Notes under the pieces: generated by a model
What the model was told of the DNA's origin: nothing
Seen by the model: only the letters and a program-made list of their open reading frames with translations
Databases searched by the model: none
Made by a program: the position numbers and the translations under genes
Shown: positions 1 through 7,449 of the stretch, in pieces
How positions within the stretch are numbered: position 1 is the stretch's first letter
How the letters are laid out: each line of letters begins with the position of its first letter
Source of the DNA: RGIG5579 sp045655865
GTDB lineage: Bacteria; Bacillota; Clostridia; Oscillospirales; SIG627
Assembly (NCBI GenBank): GCA_045655865.1
Contig: JAZOQB010000023.1
Coordinates: 1 to 20,301, forward strand
Reading direction: 5' to 3'
DNA: 20,301 nucleotides

Positions 1-5
1 TGACA

Positions 6-28
6 CAAATTCGTGTAATGCGAATTTG
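6..28. repeat. 8-bp inverted repeat upstream of the first promoter
   Basis: CAAATTCG (6-13) and CGAATTTG (21-28) are perfect inverted arms around a 7-base spacer, followed by a T-rich stretch. It could be a weak terminator of a gene left of the window or an operator for the promoter that starts at base 50. The stem is A+T-rich and the T-run is interrupted, so neither reading is strong. Confidence 0.4.
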
Positions 29-49
29 GTTCATTTTGTATGATCATAG

Positions 50-78
50 TTTACATAGAAAGACAAAAGTAGTATAAT
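50..78 (+). promoter_or_regulatory. Sigma-A type promoter for the DUF3137-like/lemA unit
   Basis: TTTACA (50-55) and a perfect TATAAT (73-78) are separated by 17 bases. Transcription would begin near base 85, giving a leader of only about 14 bases that is mostly the ribosome binding site AAGGGGTG (86-93), 5 bases before the ATG at 99. The match to the housekeeping consensus suggests constitutive expression of the pair. Confidence 0.75.
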
Positions 79-98
79 GCTTTGTAAGGGGTGATAAA

Positions 99-1709
99 AT
101 GAATTCGGTCATCTATAATCCGCTCGAGGAGTTTGATCATAAATATAGGGATATCCACTCTGAAAACACGAACCAATTCTTTGACAATCTTGTGAAGCGG
201 TCGGGTGTTGATATCGAACAAAACCGCAAAACCGTAAGATTGTATCACGAGTATAAAGAAAATTTGTCTAAGTTAAAGAAAAAGCTGAATTGGTGGCGCT
301 TTTTGAGAGTGTTGATGTGTATCACCGTCCTGTTCATTCCGCTTGTTATCCTGAAAACGACACCGAAGATTAAAGGAATCAGGGCAGAGATCGAAGAAGC
401 CGATCGACGCGCGGAAGAGGTGTTATCTCAAGCAAAAGAGCAGATGCTTGGGCTAAATGAGCTCTTTACCGATCGGGATGCCTTGCATCTTGTTGAATCT
501 GCTATCCCGTTGATTTCTTTTGATCCGTGTTTTTCCGTAAAACAGGAAACGGACATGAAAATCAATTATGATTTCAGCGAATATAACGAAGATGAACAAT
601 CCGCACTCGACGTCTTAGCAGGCAACTATAACGGAAACCCGTTTTTGTTTGAAAACAAACTGATACATACCATGGGCATGGAAACTTATCACGGTTATAA
701 AACGATTCATTGGACGGAAACGGATCGGGATGCCAACGGTAAATTGCGAACCCGGACAAGATCGCAGACGCTTCATGCCACAGTAAGAAAACCGAAACCG
801 TTCTATCACACGCAGATCGTTTTAAATTACTGTTCGCAAGGCGGACCGGACTTGTCTTTCAGCCGCGACGCTACGCATCTGGAACAAAAAAGTGAAAAAG
901 AAATTGAAAGATATGTCAAACGCGGAGAGAAGAAACTGAAGAAAAAGACTGACAAGGCAATCAGAGAAAACGACGACTTTATGAGCATGTCAAATTCCGA
1001 CTTTGAAGTTCTCTTTGATGCCCTGGACAGAACAAACGAAGTTCAGTTTAGAGCTTTGTTTACCCCCTTGGCGCAAACCAACATGGTAGATCTCATTCTT
1101 TCAAAACTTGGCTACGGCGATGATTTTAGTTTCATAAAATCAAAACGAACAAATAGAATCATTTCCAATCATAGTCAAGGCAGAGGCATCAATCTACTCC
1201 CAGACGATTACATTTCCTATTCTTACGATATTATAAAAGAGAATTTTATTGAAAAAAACAGAGAATTTTTCAAAGCCGTATATTTTGATTTTGCACCTGT
1301 CTTAGCGATTCCGGCATATCAAGAACGGCCGGTCCATTCCCTAAAACCCATACCGGACCCTTCTCAGTTATACTCGCTTAAGGAAAGCGAAGTCCTTGCA
1401 AATGCAGTAGATTTAAAACACGTGGTACATCCAAATACGAAAACGGCGGCAATATTGAAATCTTCTTTTGTCCGTTCAAAGGATAGCGTTGATGAAACCT
1501 GTATTACAGCATATTCTTATGACATTGAAAAACGTGTGGATACCGTTTCGGTCCTCGGCGATGACGGGCATTATCATAACGTATCGGTTGAATGGGATGA
1601 CTATTTGCCTCTTGAGGCACGCAACAGCTTCTATATTTCAACAAACAAAATAGCAGAAAATAAATCTGTGATAGCAAGGCGTAATGGCCTGTGCATATTT
1701 CAATCTTGA
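99..1709 (+). CDS. Membrane-anchored protein with a DUF3137-like core, partner of LemA
   Basis: The protein has 536 residues and unknown function. No signal peptide is visible. A hydrophobic segment at about residues 67-86 is flanked by charged helical stretches (about 46-63 and 88-118) that look coiled-coil. The region at about 185-350 contains a stretch rich in W, T and R with an acidic-basic loop (DRDANGKLRTRTRSQT, about 209-224), then KPKP, DLSFSR, and a segment SDFEVLFDALDR...ALFTP (about 300-323). That last segment resembles the 'FE..F.V...D...AR.LLTP' part of DUF3137 proteins, which are often encoded beside LemA; mycoplasmas have similar long lemA neighbours. This assignment is from remembered family patterns, not a search. 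The start follows a strong ribosome binding site. The stop lies 20 bases before the lemA ATG, so the two are surely cotranscribed. Much of the protein is probably soluble, on one face of the membrane. The membrane orientation is unknown. Confidence 0.6.
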   Translation: MNSVIYNPLEEFDHKYRDIHSENTNQFFDNLVKRSGVDIEQNRKTVRLYHEYKENLSKLKKKLNWWRFLRVLMCITVLFIPLVILKTTPKIKGIRAEIEEADRRAEEVLSQAKEQMLGLNELFTDRDALHLVESAIPLISFDPCFSVKQETDMKINYDFSEYNEDEQSALDVLAGNYNGNPFLFENKLIHTMGMETYHGYKTIHWTETDRDANGKLRTRTRSQTLHATVRKPKPFYHTQIVLNYCSQGGPDLSFSRDATHLEQKSEKEIERYVKRGEKKLKKKTDKAIRENDDFMSMSNSDFEVLFDALDRTNEVQFRALFTPLAQTNMVDLILSKLGYGDDFSFIKSKRTNRIISNHSQGRGINLLPDDYISYSYDIIKENFIEKNREFFKAVYFDFAPVLAIPAYQERPVHSLKPIPDPSQLYSLKESEVLANAVDLKHVVHPNTKTAAILKSSFVRSKDSVDETCITAYSYDIEKRVDTVSVLGDDGHYHNVSVEWDDYLPLEARNSFYISTNKIAENKSVIARRNGLCIFQS

Positions 1710-1716
1710 TTTGAAA

Positions 1717-1721
1717 AGGAG
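1717..1721 (+). promoter_or_regulatory. Ribosome binding site that sets the lemA start
   Basis: AGGAG at 1717-1721 is only 2 bases from an ATG at 1724 but 8 bases from an in-frame ATG at 1730. The second has normal spacing and is chosen as the start. Confidence 0.7.
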
Positions 1722-1729
1722 AAATGAAA

Positions 1730-2398
1730 ATGGCAAATCAATTAGATGAACTCAATCCCGAAGTGAGAGAAGAAGGTCTTGACACCCATGTGATCGTGAA
1801 GAAAATTCCTGCAGAAGTTGGAGCGGGTTCTAAATTTTTTGAAATTGTTCTATGGGTCTGCGGAATCTTTCCCGGCTTGATTTTCTTGTTTATGAAGATC
1901 GGTGCGCAGAAACATTTTGATCAATTGCAACAAAAGATTCAAAGAAACGCATCTCAGATCGATAACTATCTTGAGCAGAGAGTCATGGTACTTCAAAACT
2001 GCGCCCGACTCTTAGACAAGGCTATCGATCTTGATAAGAGTACCTTTGAGAACATTGCTAAATTCAGATCCGGAAGCGCATCTGATGTGGATGACGCACG
2101 GAACGAACTTGGCGGTCAAATTGAAACAATGTCAAGAGATATTAACGTGGCTTTTGAAAACTATCCCGATCTTCAGGCGCATCGTGAAATTGCGGATGCC
2201 ATGCAACAGAATATGTATTTGCAAAGAGAGATCACTGCCGCTCGCGAACTTTACAACGATACCATCAACCAGTGGAATAAAGATATTTTCGCGTGGCCGA
2301 CAAAGAAGATCGTGGCAGCAAAGAACGGTTATACCACGAGAATCCCGTTTGTCGCTTCCAAAGAAATCAAGGAAAAAGCGAAAAGTGTTTTCTTTTGA
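1730..2398 (+). CDS. lemA: LemA family protein
   Basis: This 222-residue protein belongs to the LemA family, which has an N-terminal membrane anchor and a long four-helix bundle; its biochemical role is unresolved. A hydrophobic segment lies at about residues 36-55, later than in most LemA proteins because of an acidic N-terminal extension of about 30 residues. Helical features follow in family order: an NYLEQRVMVLQN segment matching the usual 'QRRADLIPNLV' position, then AFENYPDLQAHREI (family 'vEaYPdLKA'), TAARELYNDTINQWN (family 'aRqxYNdaVxxyN') and the closing PTKKIVA. The C-terminal KEIKEKAKSVFF matches the family ending near 'A..P.V.F'. The central part lacks the usual proline of IPNL, so it is a divergent member. 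It is the last gene of a two-gene unit, closed by a terminator. Confidence 0.8.
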   Translation: MANQLDELNPEVREEGLDTHVIVKKIPAEVGAGSKFFEIVLWVCGIFPGLIFLFMKIGAQKHFDQLQQKIQRNASQIDNYLEQRVMVLQNCARLLDKAIDLDKSTFENIAKFRSGSASDVDDARNELGGQIETMSRDINVAFENYPDLQAHREIADAMQQNMYLQREITAARELYNDTINQWNKDIFAWPTKKIVAAKNGYTTRIPFVASKEIKEKAKSVFF

Positions 2399-2421
2399 TC
2401 GCACATAAAATATAACAAAGC

Positions 2422-2448
2422 GCAGATGCTAAAAAGCATCTGCTTTTT
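2422..2448 (+). terminator. Intrinsic terminator after lemA
   Basis: GCAGATGCT (2422-2430) pairs perfectly with AGCATCTGC (2435-2443) around an AAAA loop and is followed by TTTTT. It ends the DUF3137-like/lemA transcript 24 bases after the lemA stop and insulates it from uvrB. Confidence 0.9.
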
Positions 2449-2449
2449 G

Positions 2450-2478
2450 TTTACTTGTGGATTAATTTGTGTTATAAT
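2450..2478 (+). promoter_or_regulatory. Distal promoter of uvrB with extended -10
   Basis: TTTACT (2450-2455), a 17-base spacer and TATAAT (2473-2478) preceded by TGT, which makes an extended -10. It starts directly after the lemA terminator. Transcription from about 2485 would give a pyrimidine-rich leader of about 100 bases before uvrB. Confidence 0.65.
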
Positions 2479-2529
2479 AAAGTGATAGGCATGTTCTTTT
2501 TCTTCTTGCTTGAGTCTAAGTTGCCTTTT

Positions 2530-2557
2530 TTGAACGATCAAGCGTTCTTACTATACT
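2530..2557 (+). promoter_or_regulatory. Proximal promoter of uvrB
   Basis: TTGAAC (2530-2535) and TATACT (2552-2557) are 16 bases apart. A start near 2564 would leave a leader of about 24 bases with the ribosome binding site AAAGGGGTGAG (2573-2583). It overlaps the dyad at 2532-2547, so this is the promoter that the putative operator would control. Confidence 0.5.
2532..2547. promoter_or_regulatory. Candidate SOS (LexA-like) operator
   Basis: GAACG (2532-2536) and CGTTC (2543-2547) form a 5-bp dyad with a 6-base centre, covering the end of the -35 and the spacer of the proximal uvrB promoter. Gram-positive LexA boxes have GAAC/GTTC arms, normally 4 bases apart; here the GAAC and GTTC cores are 8 apart. 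Position and target gene fit LexA, the spacing does not fit the Bacillus consensus, so the call is tentative. Confidence 0.45.
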
Positions 2558-2587
2558 ATCATAATCATAGGGAAAGGGGTGAGATGA

Positions 2588-4564
2588 GTGCCGGACAAGT
2601 TTATTTTACATTCTGATTACAAGCCTACCGGAGACCAACCGCAAGCGATCGAAGAATTAAGCCAAGGGATTAAAGACGGCTTGAAGGAACAGGTTTTGCT
2701 TGGTGTTACAGGTAGTGGTAAAACCTTCACAATGGCAAATATTATTGCAAACGTGAACCGCCCGACTCTCGTTCTCGCTCACAACAAAACCCTTGCCGCA
2801 CAGCTCTGCTCGGAGTTTCGTGAATTCTTCCCGGAAAATGCGGTGGAATATTTTGTATCCTATTATGATTATTACCAGCCCGAAGCGTATATTCCCGGGA
2901 AGGATGTTTACATTGAGAAGGATTCCGCTATCAACGAGGAGATTGATAAGCTTCGCCACAGCGCCACTTCCTCACTTTTTGAGCGGCGGGATGTTATCAT
3001 TGTGGCGTCGGTGTCCTGCATCTATACCCTGGGTGATCCCCGGGAATACTCTTCCATGACTTTGTCGCTGCGACCCGGTATGGACATGAGTAGAGACGCA
3101 CTGCTTCGCCGGCTGGTGGAGATTCAGTATGAGAGAAACGATCTGAATTTTGTCCGAAATAAATTCCGTGTGCGTGGGGACGTAGTGGATATTTTTCCCG
3201 CAGGAAATAGCGAGACCGGGGTTCGTGTGGAATTTTTTGGCGACGAGATCGATCGGTTGGTGGAATTTCATGTGCTAACAGGAACCACGGTGGCCACCTT
3301 GAATCACGTTGTCATCTATCCTGCCAGTCACTATACTACCAGTCCGGAAAAACGGGAAAAGGCGATCCGGGAGATCGAGGACGAACTGCAGGAACGCATC
3401 CGTTATTTTGAATCCAGAGGAAGGATTCTGGAGGCGCAGCGTATTCGGGACCGGGTAAACTACGACATGGAAATGCTTAGGGAGATCGGGTATTGCAGTG
3501 GGATCGAAAACTATTCCAGAGTCTTTGCCGGGAACCCCCCAGGGAGTACACCCTTCACTCTTTTGGATTATTTTCCCAAAGATTTTCTTTTAATGATCGA
3601 CGAATCCCACGTTTCTATCCCCCAGGTTCGAGCAATGAGCGCAGGCGATCGGGCTCGGAAACAGAATTTGGTGGATTATGGGTTTCGTTTGCCCAGTGCA
3701 TTTGACAACCGGCCTCTTCGTTTTGATGAATTTGAACAAAAAATCGGGCAGACGGTGTACGTCAGTGCCACACCGGCGGACTTTGAGCTTTCCCGCGCTG
3801 AGAATGTGGTGGAGCAGATCATTCGCCCCACGGGCCTTTTGGATCCGGAATGCGAAGTGAGGCCAACCCAGGGACAAATCGACGACCTTGTAGGTGAGAT
3901 CCACAGCCGCGTGGAAAAGAAAGAGCGAGTTCTGGTGGTCACCCTCACCAAAAAAATGGCGGAGGATCTGACCGATTATCTGACAGAAAAAGGGATCCGC
4001 GTTCGCTATATGCACCACAATGTGGAAACCATGGAGAGAGTGGAACTTTTAAAAGACCTTCGCCGCGGAGAATTTGACGTTTTGGTGGGAATTAACCTTT
4101 TGCGGGAAGGTTTGGATCTTCCCGAGGTGTCCCTGATTGCCATTTTGGATGCAGACAAAGAGGGCTTTCTGCGCAGTGAACGAAGTCTTATTCAGATCAT
4201 CGGCCGAGCTGCCCGACACGTTTCCGGTAAAGTGATTTTATATGCCGATACCGTTACAGAGTCTATGAGCCGAGCCATGGAGGAAACCTCCCGTCGCCGC
4301 GCTCTTCAAAGTGCCTATAACAAAGAGCACGGCATTACCCCCAAAGGGATCACGAAAAAAGTACAGAGCCTTCCTAGTGTCACGGTTAAGGAGAAGCAGA
4401 ATACCCGGGTAGGAAAGGGAAGGGAAAAGAAACTCAGCGCGGCGGAAAAAAGCCGTCTTTGCGAGAAAATTCGCTTTGAAATGATGGCGGCCGCCAAACG
4501 ATTGGATTTTGAAACCGCCGCCGCCCTGCGTGACAAGCTTCGAGCGTTGCAAGGTGAAAAATAA
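2588..4564 (+). CDS. uvrB: UvrABC excinuclease subunit B
   Basis: UvrB is the damage-verifying helicase-like subunit of nucleotide excision repair. It is loaded on DNA by UvrA and then recruits UvrC for the dual incision. The protein has 658 residues, a normal length. Visible are Walker A GVTGSGKT (39-46), the tyrosine-rich beta-hairpin around Y92, Y93, Y95 and Y96 that is inserted between the strands, DESH (338-341) as the Walker B position, helicase motif VI QIIGRAARH (536-544), and a C-terminal UVR domain (about 620-655) for contact with UvrC or UvrA. The start is GTG: the codon immediately before it in frame is TGA, and AAAGGGG sits 8 bases upstream. An out-of-frame ATG at 2584 opens only a ten-codon ORF. 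uvrA follows after 29 bases. uvrC is not in the window. Confidence 0.98.
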   Translation: MPDKFILHSDYKPTGDQPQAIEELSQGIKDGLKEQVLLGVTGSGKTFTMANIIANVNRPTLVLAHNKTLAAQLCSEFREFFPENAVEYFVSYYDYYQPEAYIPGKDVYIEKDSAINEEIDKLRHSATSSLFERRDVIIVASVSCIYTLGDPREYSSMTLSLRPGMDMSRDALLRRLVEIQYERNDLNFVRNKFRVRGDVVDIFPAGNSETGVRVEFFGDEIDRLVEFHVLTGTTVATLNHVVIYPASHYTTSPEKREKAIREIEDELQERIRYFESRGRILEAQRIRDRVNYDMEMLREIGYCSGIENYSRVFAGNPPGSTPFTLLDYFPKDFLLMIDESHVSIPQVRAMSAGDRARKQNLVDYGFRLPSAFDNRPLRFDEFEQKIGQTVYVSATPADFELSRAENVVEQIIRPTGLLDPECEVRPTQGQIDDLVGEIHSRVEKKERVLVVTLTKKMAEDLTDYLTEKGIRVRYMHHNVETMERVELLKDLRRGEFDVLVGINLLREGLDLPEVSLIAILDADKEGFLRSERSLIQIIGRAARHVSGKVILYADTVTESMSRAMEETSRRRALQSAYNKEHGITPKGITKKVQSLPSVTVKEKQNTRVGKGREKKLSAAEKSRLCEKIRFEMMAAAKRLDFETAAALRDKLRALQGEK

Positions 4565-4593
4565 CTGAAAGAAAGAGTCGTAAGGAAGAAAAA

Positions 4594-7449
4594 GTGTCAA
4601 GAGAAAACATTGTTATCAAAGGGGCAAGAGTCCATAATTTAAAAAATATAAGCTTGGAGATCCCGAGAGATAAGCTGGTGGTATTCACCGGCCTTTCCGG
4701 CAGCGGAAAGTCATCTCTTGCTTTTGATACCATTTTTGCGGAAGGGAACCGCCGTTTTGTAGAGTCTCTGTCTTCTTACGCGAGAATGTTTCTGGGTCAG
4801 GTGGATAAGCCCGACGTTGACAGTATCGAGGGCCTGTCTCCTTCCATTTCTATCGATCAGAAAACCACTTCAAAGAATCCTAGATCCACTGTGGGGACCG
4901 TCACGGAGATCTACGATTACCTTCGTTTGCTGTATGCCCGAGTCGGCGTTCCTCATTGCCCGGTCTGTGGAAAAGAGATTTGCGCCCAGACTGTCGATCA
5001 GATCGTTGACCGCATATGCCAGCTCCCCGAAGGGACCCGCTTCCAGGTGCTCTCTCCGGTGGTGAGAGGGAAAAAGGGCCAACACGAAAAAGTCTTTGAT
5101 GAAGCCAGAGAAGGAGGCTTTGTCCGAGTCAAGGTGGACGGATACGTTTACGATCTTTCCGAAGTGCCGGAATTGGACAAAAAGAAAAAACACGAGATCG
5201 AGATCGTGGTTGACCGTCTTGTGATGAAACCGGACCTTCAGATCCGCCTGTCCGGATCGGTTGAAACAGCGTTAAAGCTCTCCGGCGGTGGGGTAGTCAT
5301 CGACCTTGTTTCCAAGGAACAGGGAGACCCGGAAAAATATCTTTTCTTTTCCACGGCTTTTGCCTGTGAGGAGCACAATTTCAGCATTGGCGCCCTCCAA
5401 CCTAGGATGTTTTCGTTTAACAATCCTTACGGCGCCTGTCCCGGCTGCGACGGTCTTGGGGTGAAGCCCACCATTTCCCCCCAGCGTGTGATCCCTGATT
5501 TAACACGCTCTCTTTCCGACGGAGGGATCCAGTGCAACGGATTTAAGACCATGAAGGAAAACAATTGGTCGGGATTGCTCTACAAGCAGGTGATCGCTCC
5601 TTGGGGCTGTCATTTGAATACGCCCTTTTGTGATTATCCGGAAAAGGCCATGCAAGCGCTTCTTTACGGAACGGGGGAGAAGGAATATACGATTCCTTTC
5701 CGTGAAAACGGGATGATGCAGAATTATACCACCCGTTTCCCCGGGGTAATCAATCGGATCCTGGAACGTTACCATCTCTATCACGACTCTTATTATGAGG
5801 AATTTTTTGAAGACGTGGTTTGTTCCGAATGTAACGGTCACCGCCTCAAGGATGAGATCCTGGCCGTTACCGTTGGTGGAATCAGCATTGCACAGTTTTG
5901 TAATCTTTCCGTGGAAAAAGAATTGGAGTTTTTGGATAGCCTTGTGTTTTCTGAAAAGGAAGCCATCATTTCCCGGGAAATTATCAAAGAGATTCGCTCT
6001 CGTTTGGAATTTTTGCGAAGTGTTGGCCTGGGATATCTCACCTTGTCCCGGAAAGCCGGAACTTTATCCGGCGGAGAGAGTCAGCGGATTCGGCTGGCAA
6101 CTCAGATCGGTTCCAGTCTCATGGGAGTTTTGTATATTTTGGATGAGCCCAGCATCGGCTTGCACCAGAGAGATAATTCCAAGCTGATCCAAACCTTGAA
6201 GAAATTGCGTGACACGGGCAACACTGTGATCGTGGTGGAGCACGATACCGAAACGATGGAAAATGCCGACTATATCGTTGACATTGGACCGGGCGCGGGA
6301 GTCCACGGCGGCAAAGTTGTGGCCGCAGGGACCTTTGATCAGATCTGCCGGTGCCAAGAATCCATTACCGGCCAGTACCTTTCCGGGGCAAAGCGAATCA
6401 CCGTTCCGGAAACGAGAAGAGAGGGCAACGGAAACAATCTTGTGATCCATGCGGCCCGTCAGAACAACCTGAAAGGGATCGACGTGACCGTCCCCCTTGG
6501 AAAAATGGTTTGTGTCACCGGTGTTTCCGGGAGCGGAAAAAGCTCTCTGATCAATGGTATCCTCTATCCTTTCCTGGCCAAAAATTTAAACCGAACCAAC
6601 GCTGTCTTAGGAAATAGCGGCCCTATTGAAGGCGTAGAGTTTTTGGATAAAGTCATCGCCATCGATCAGTCTCCCATCGGGAGAACTCCCCGTTCCAATC
6701 CCGCTACCTATACGGGACTGTTTACTGAGATCCGATCGGTATTTGCTAAAACGCAAGATGCCAAAATGCGTGCTTTTGGCCCGGACCGTTTCTCTTTTAA
6801 TTTAAAGGGTGGGCGCTGTGAAGCTTGCCAGGGAGACGGTACTGTAAAGATCGAAATGCATTTTTTGCCGGATGTGTATGTCAATTGTGACGTGTGCCAC
6901 GGAAAACGCTATAATCGGGAGACTTTAGAAGTCAAATATAAAGGAAAATCCATCGCTGACGTGCTTGAGATGACCGTCTCTGAGGCCTTGCTGTTCTTTG
7001 AAGCCATCCCATCATTGGCAAGAAAACTTCAAACTTTGCAAGACGTCGGTTTGGGATACGTGAAATTGGGTCAGTCCTCAACCACGCTCTCCGGCGGAGA
7101 AGCTCAGCGAGTGAAGCTCTCCTGCGAGCTTTCCCGACGTAGCACGGGGCGGACCTGCTACATTCTTGACGAGCCTACAACGGGCCTTCACTCGGACGAC
7201 GTCAATAAGCTTTGCACAGTTCTTGACCGTTTGGCAAATGATGGAAATACCGTAGTGGTCATTGAGCATAATCTGGACGTTATTAAGCGTGCGGACTACG
7301 TTATCGATCTTGGACCGGAGGGTGGAGACGCCGGAGGCACCTTGGTGGCCTGCGGCACGCCGGAAGAAGTTGCTAAATGCAAGAAGTCATATACCGGTCA
7401 GTATCTGGCGCACATTTTAGAAAAGGAAAAGAAAGGGAAAAAAGTATGA
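4594..7449 (+). CDS. uvrA: UvrABC excinuclease subunit A
   Basis: UvrA is the dimeric ABC-type ATPase that scans DNA for lesions and hands them to UvrB. The protein has 951 residues, typical for the family, and contains two ABC modules. Module 1 has Walker A GLSGSGKS (33-40), signature LSGGESQR (491-498) and LDEPSIGLH. Module 2 has Walker A GVSGSGKS (643-650), signature LSGGEAQR (832-839) and LDEPTTGLH. The C-terminal zinc module is formed by C742, C745, C765 and C768. In the N-terminal module the usual CxxC reads CEEH, with a downstream CPGC intact, so one ligand there may be His. The start is GTG with AAGGA 7 bases upstream; no better ATG lies in frame nearby. The stop codon overlaps the ATG of the next gene (ATGA). 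Confidence 0.98.
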   Translation: MSRENIVIKGARVHNLKNISLEIPRDKLVVFTGLSGSGKSSLAFDTIFAEGNRRFVESLSSYARMFLGQVDKPDVDSIEGLSPSISIDQKTTSKNPRSTVGTVTEIYDYLRLLYARVGVPHCPVCGKEICAQTVDQIVDRICQLPEGTRFQVLSPVVRGKKGQHEKVFDEAREGGFVRVKVDGYVYDLSEVPELDKKKKHEIEIVVDRLVMKPDLQIRLSGSVETALKLSGGGVVIDLVSKEQGDPEKYLFFSTAFACEEHNFSIGALQPRMFSFNNPYGACPGCDGLGVKPTISPQRVIPDLTRSLSDGGIQCNGFKTMKENNWSGLLYKQVIAPWGCHLNTPFCDYPEKAMQALLYGTGEKEYTIPFRENGMMQNYTTRFPGVINRILERYHLYHDSYYEEFFEDVVCSECNGHRLKDEILAVTVGGISIAQFCNLSVEKELEFLDSLVFSEKEAIISREIIKEIRSRLEFLRSVGLGYLTLSRKAGTLSGGESQRIRLATQIGSSLMGVLYILDEPSIGLHQRDNSKLIQTLKKLRDTGNTVIVVEHDTETMENADYIVDIGPGAGVHGGKVVAAGTFDQICRCQESITGQYLSGAKRITVPETRREGNGNNLVIHAARQNNLKGIDVTVPLGKMVCVTGVSGSGKSSLINGILYPFLAKNLNRTNAVLGNSGPIEGVEFLDKVIAIDQSPIGRTPRSNPATYTGLFTEIRSVFAKTQDAKMRAFGPDRFSFNLKGGRCEACQGDGTVKIEMHFLPDVYVNCDVCHGKRYNRETLEVKYKGKSIADVLEMTVSEALLFFEAIPSLARKLQTLQDVGLGYVKLGQSSTTLSGGEAQRVKLSCELSRRSTGRTCYILDEPTTGLHSDDVNKLCTVLDRLANDGNTVVVIEHNLDVIKRADYVIDLGPEGGDAGGTLVACGTPEEVAKCKKSYTGQYLAHILEKEKKGKKV

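Noticed and set aside
5330..5460. Missing cysteine in the UvrA N-terminal zinc motif (CEEH instead of CxxC) as a sign of a defective protein
   Set aside because: I believe His at this place occurs in other clostridial UvrA proteins and all ATPase motifs are intact, so it is noted only as a variant.
7377..7445. Upstream in-frame ATG extending the radical SAM protein by 23 residues into uvrA
   Set aside because: The extension only re-reads uvrA sequence in another frame. The ATG at 7446 has a good ribosome binding site and starts where the family starts.
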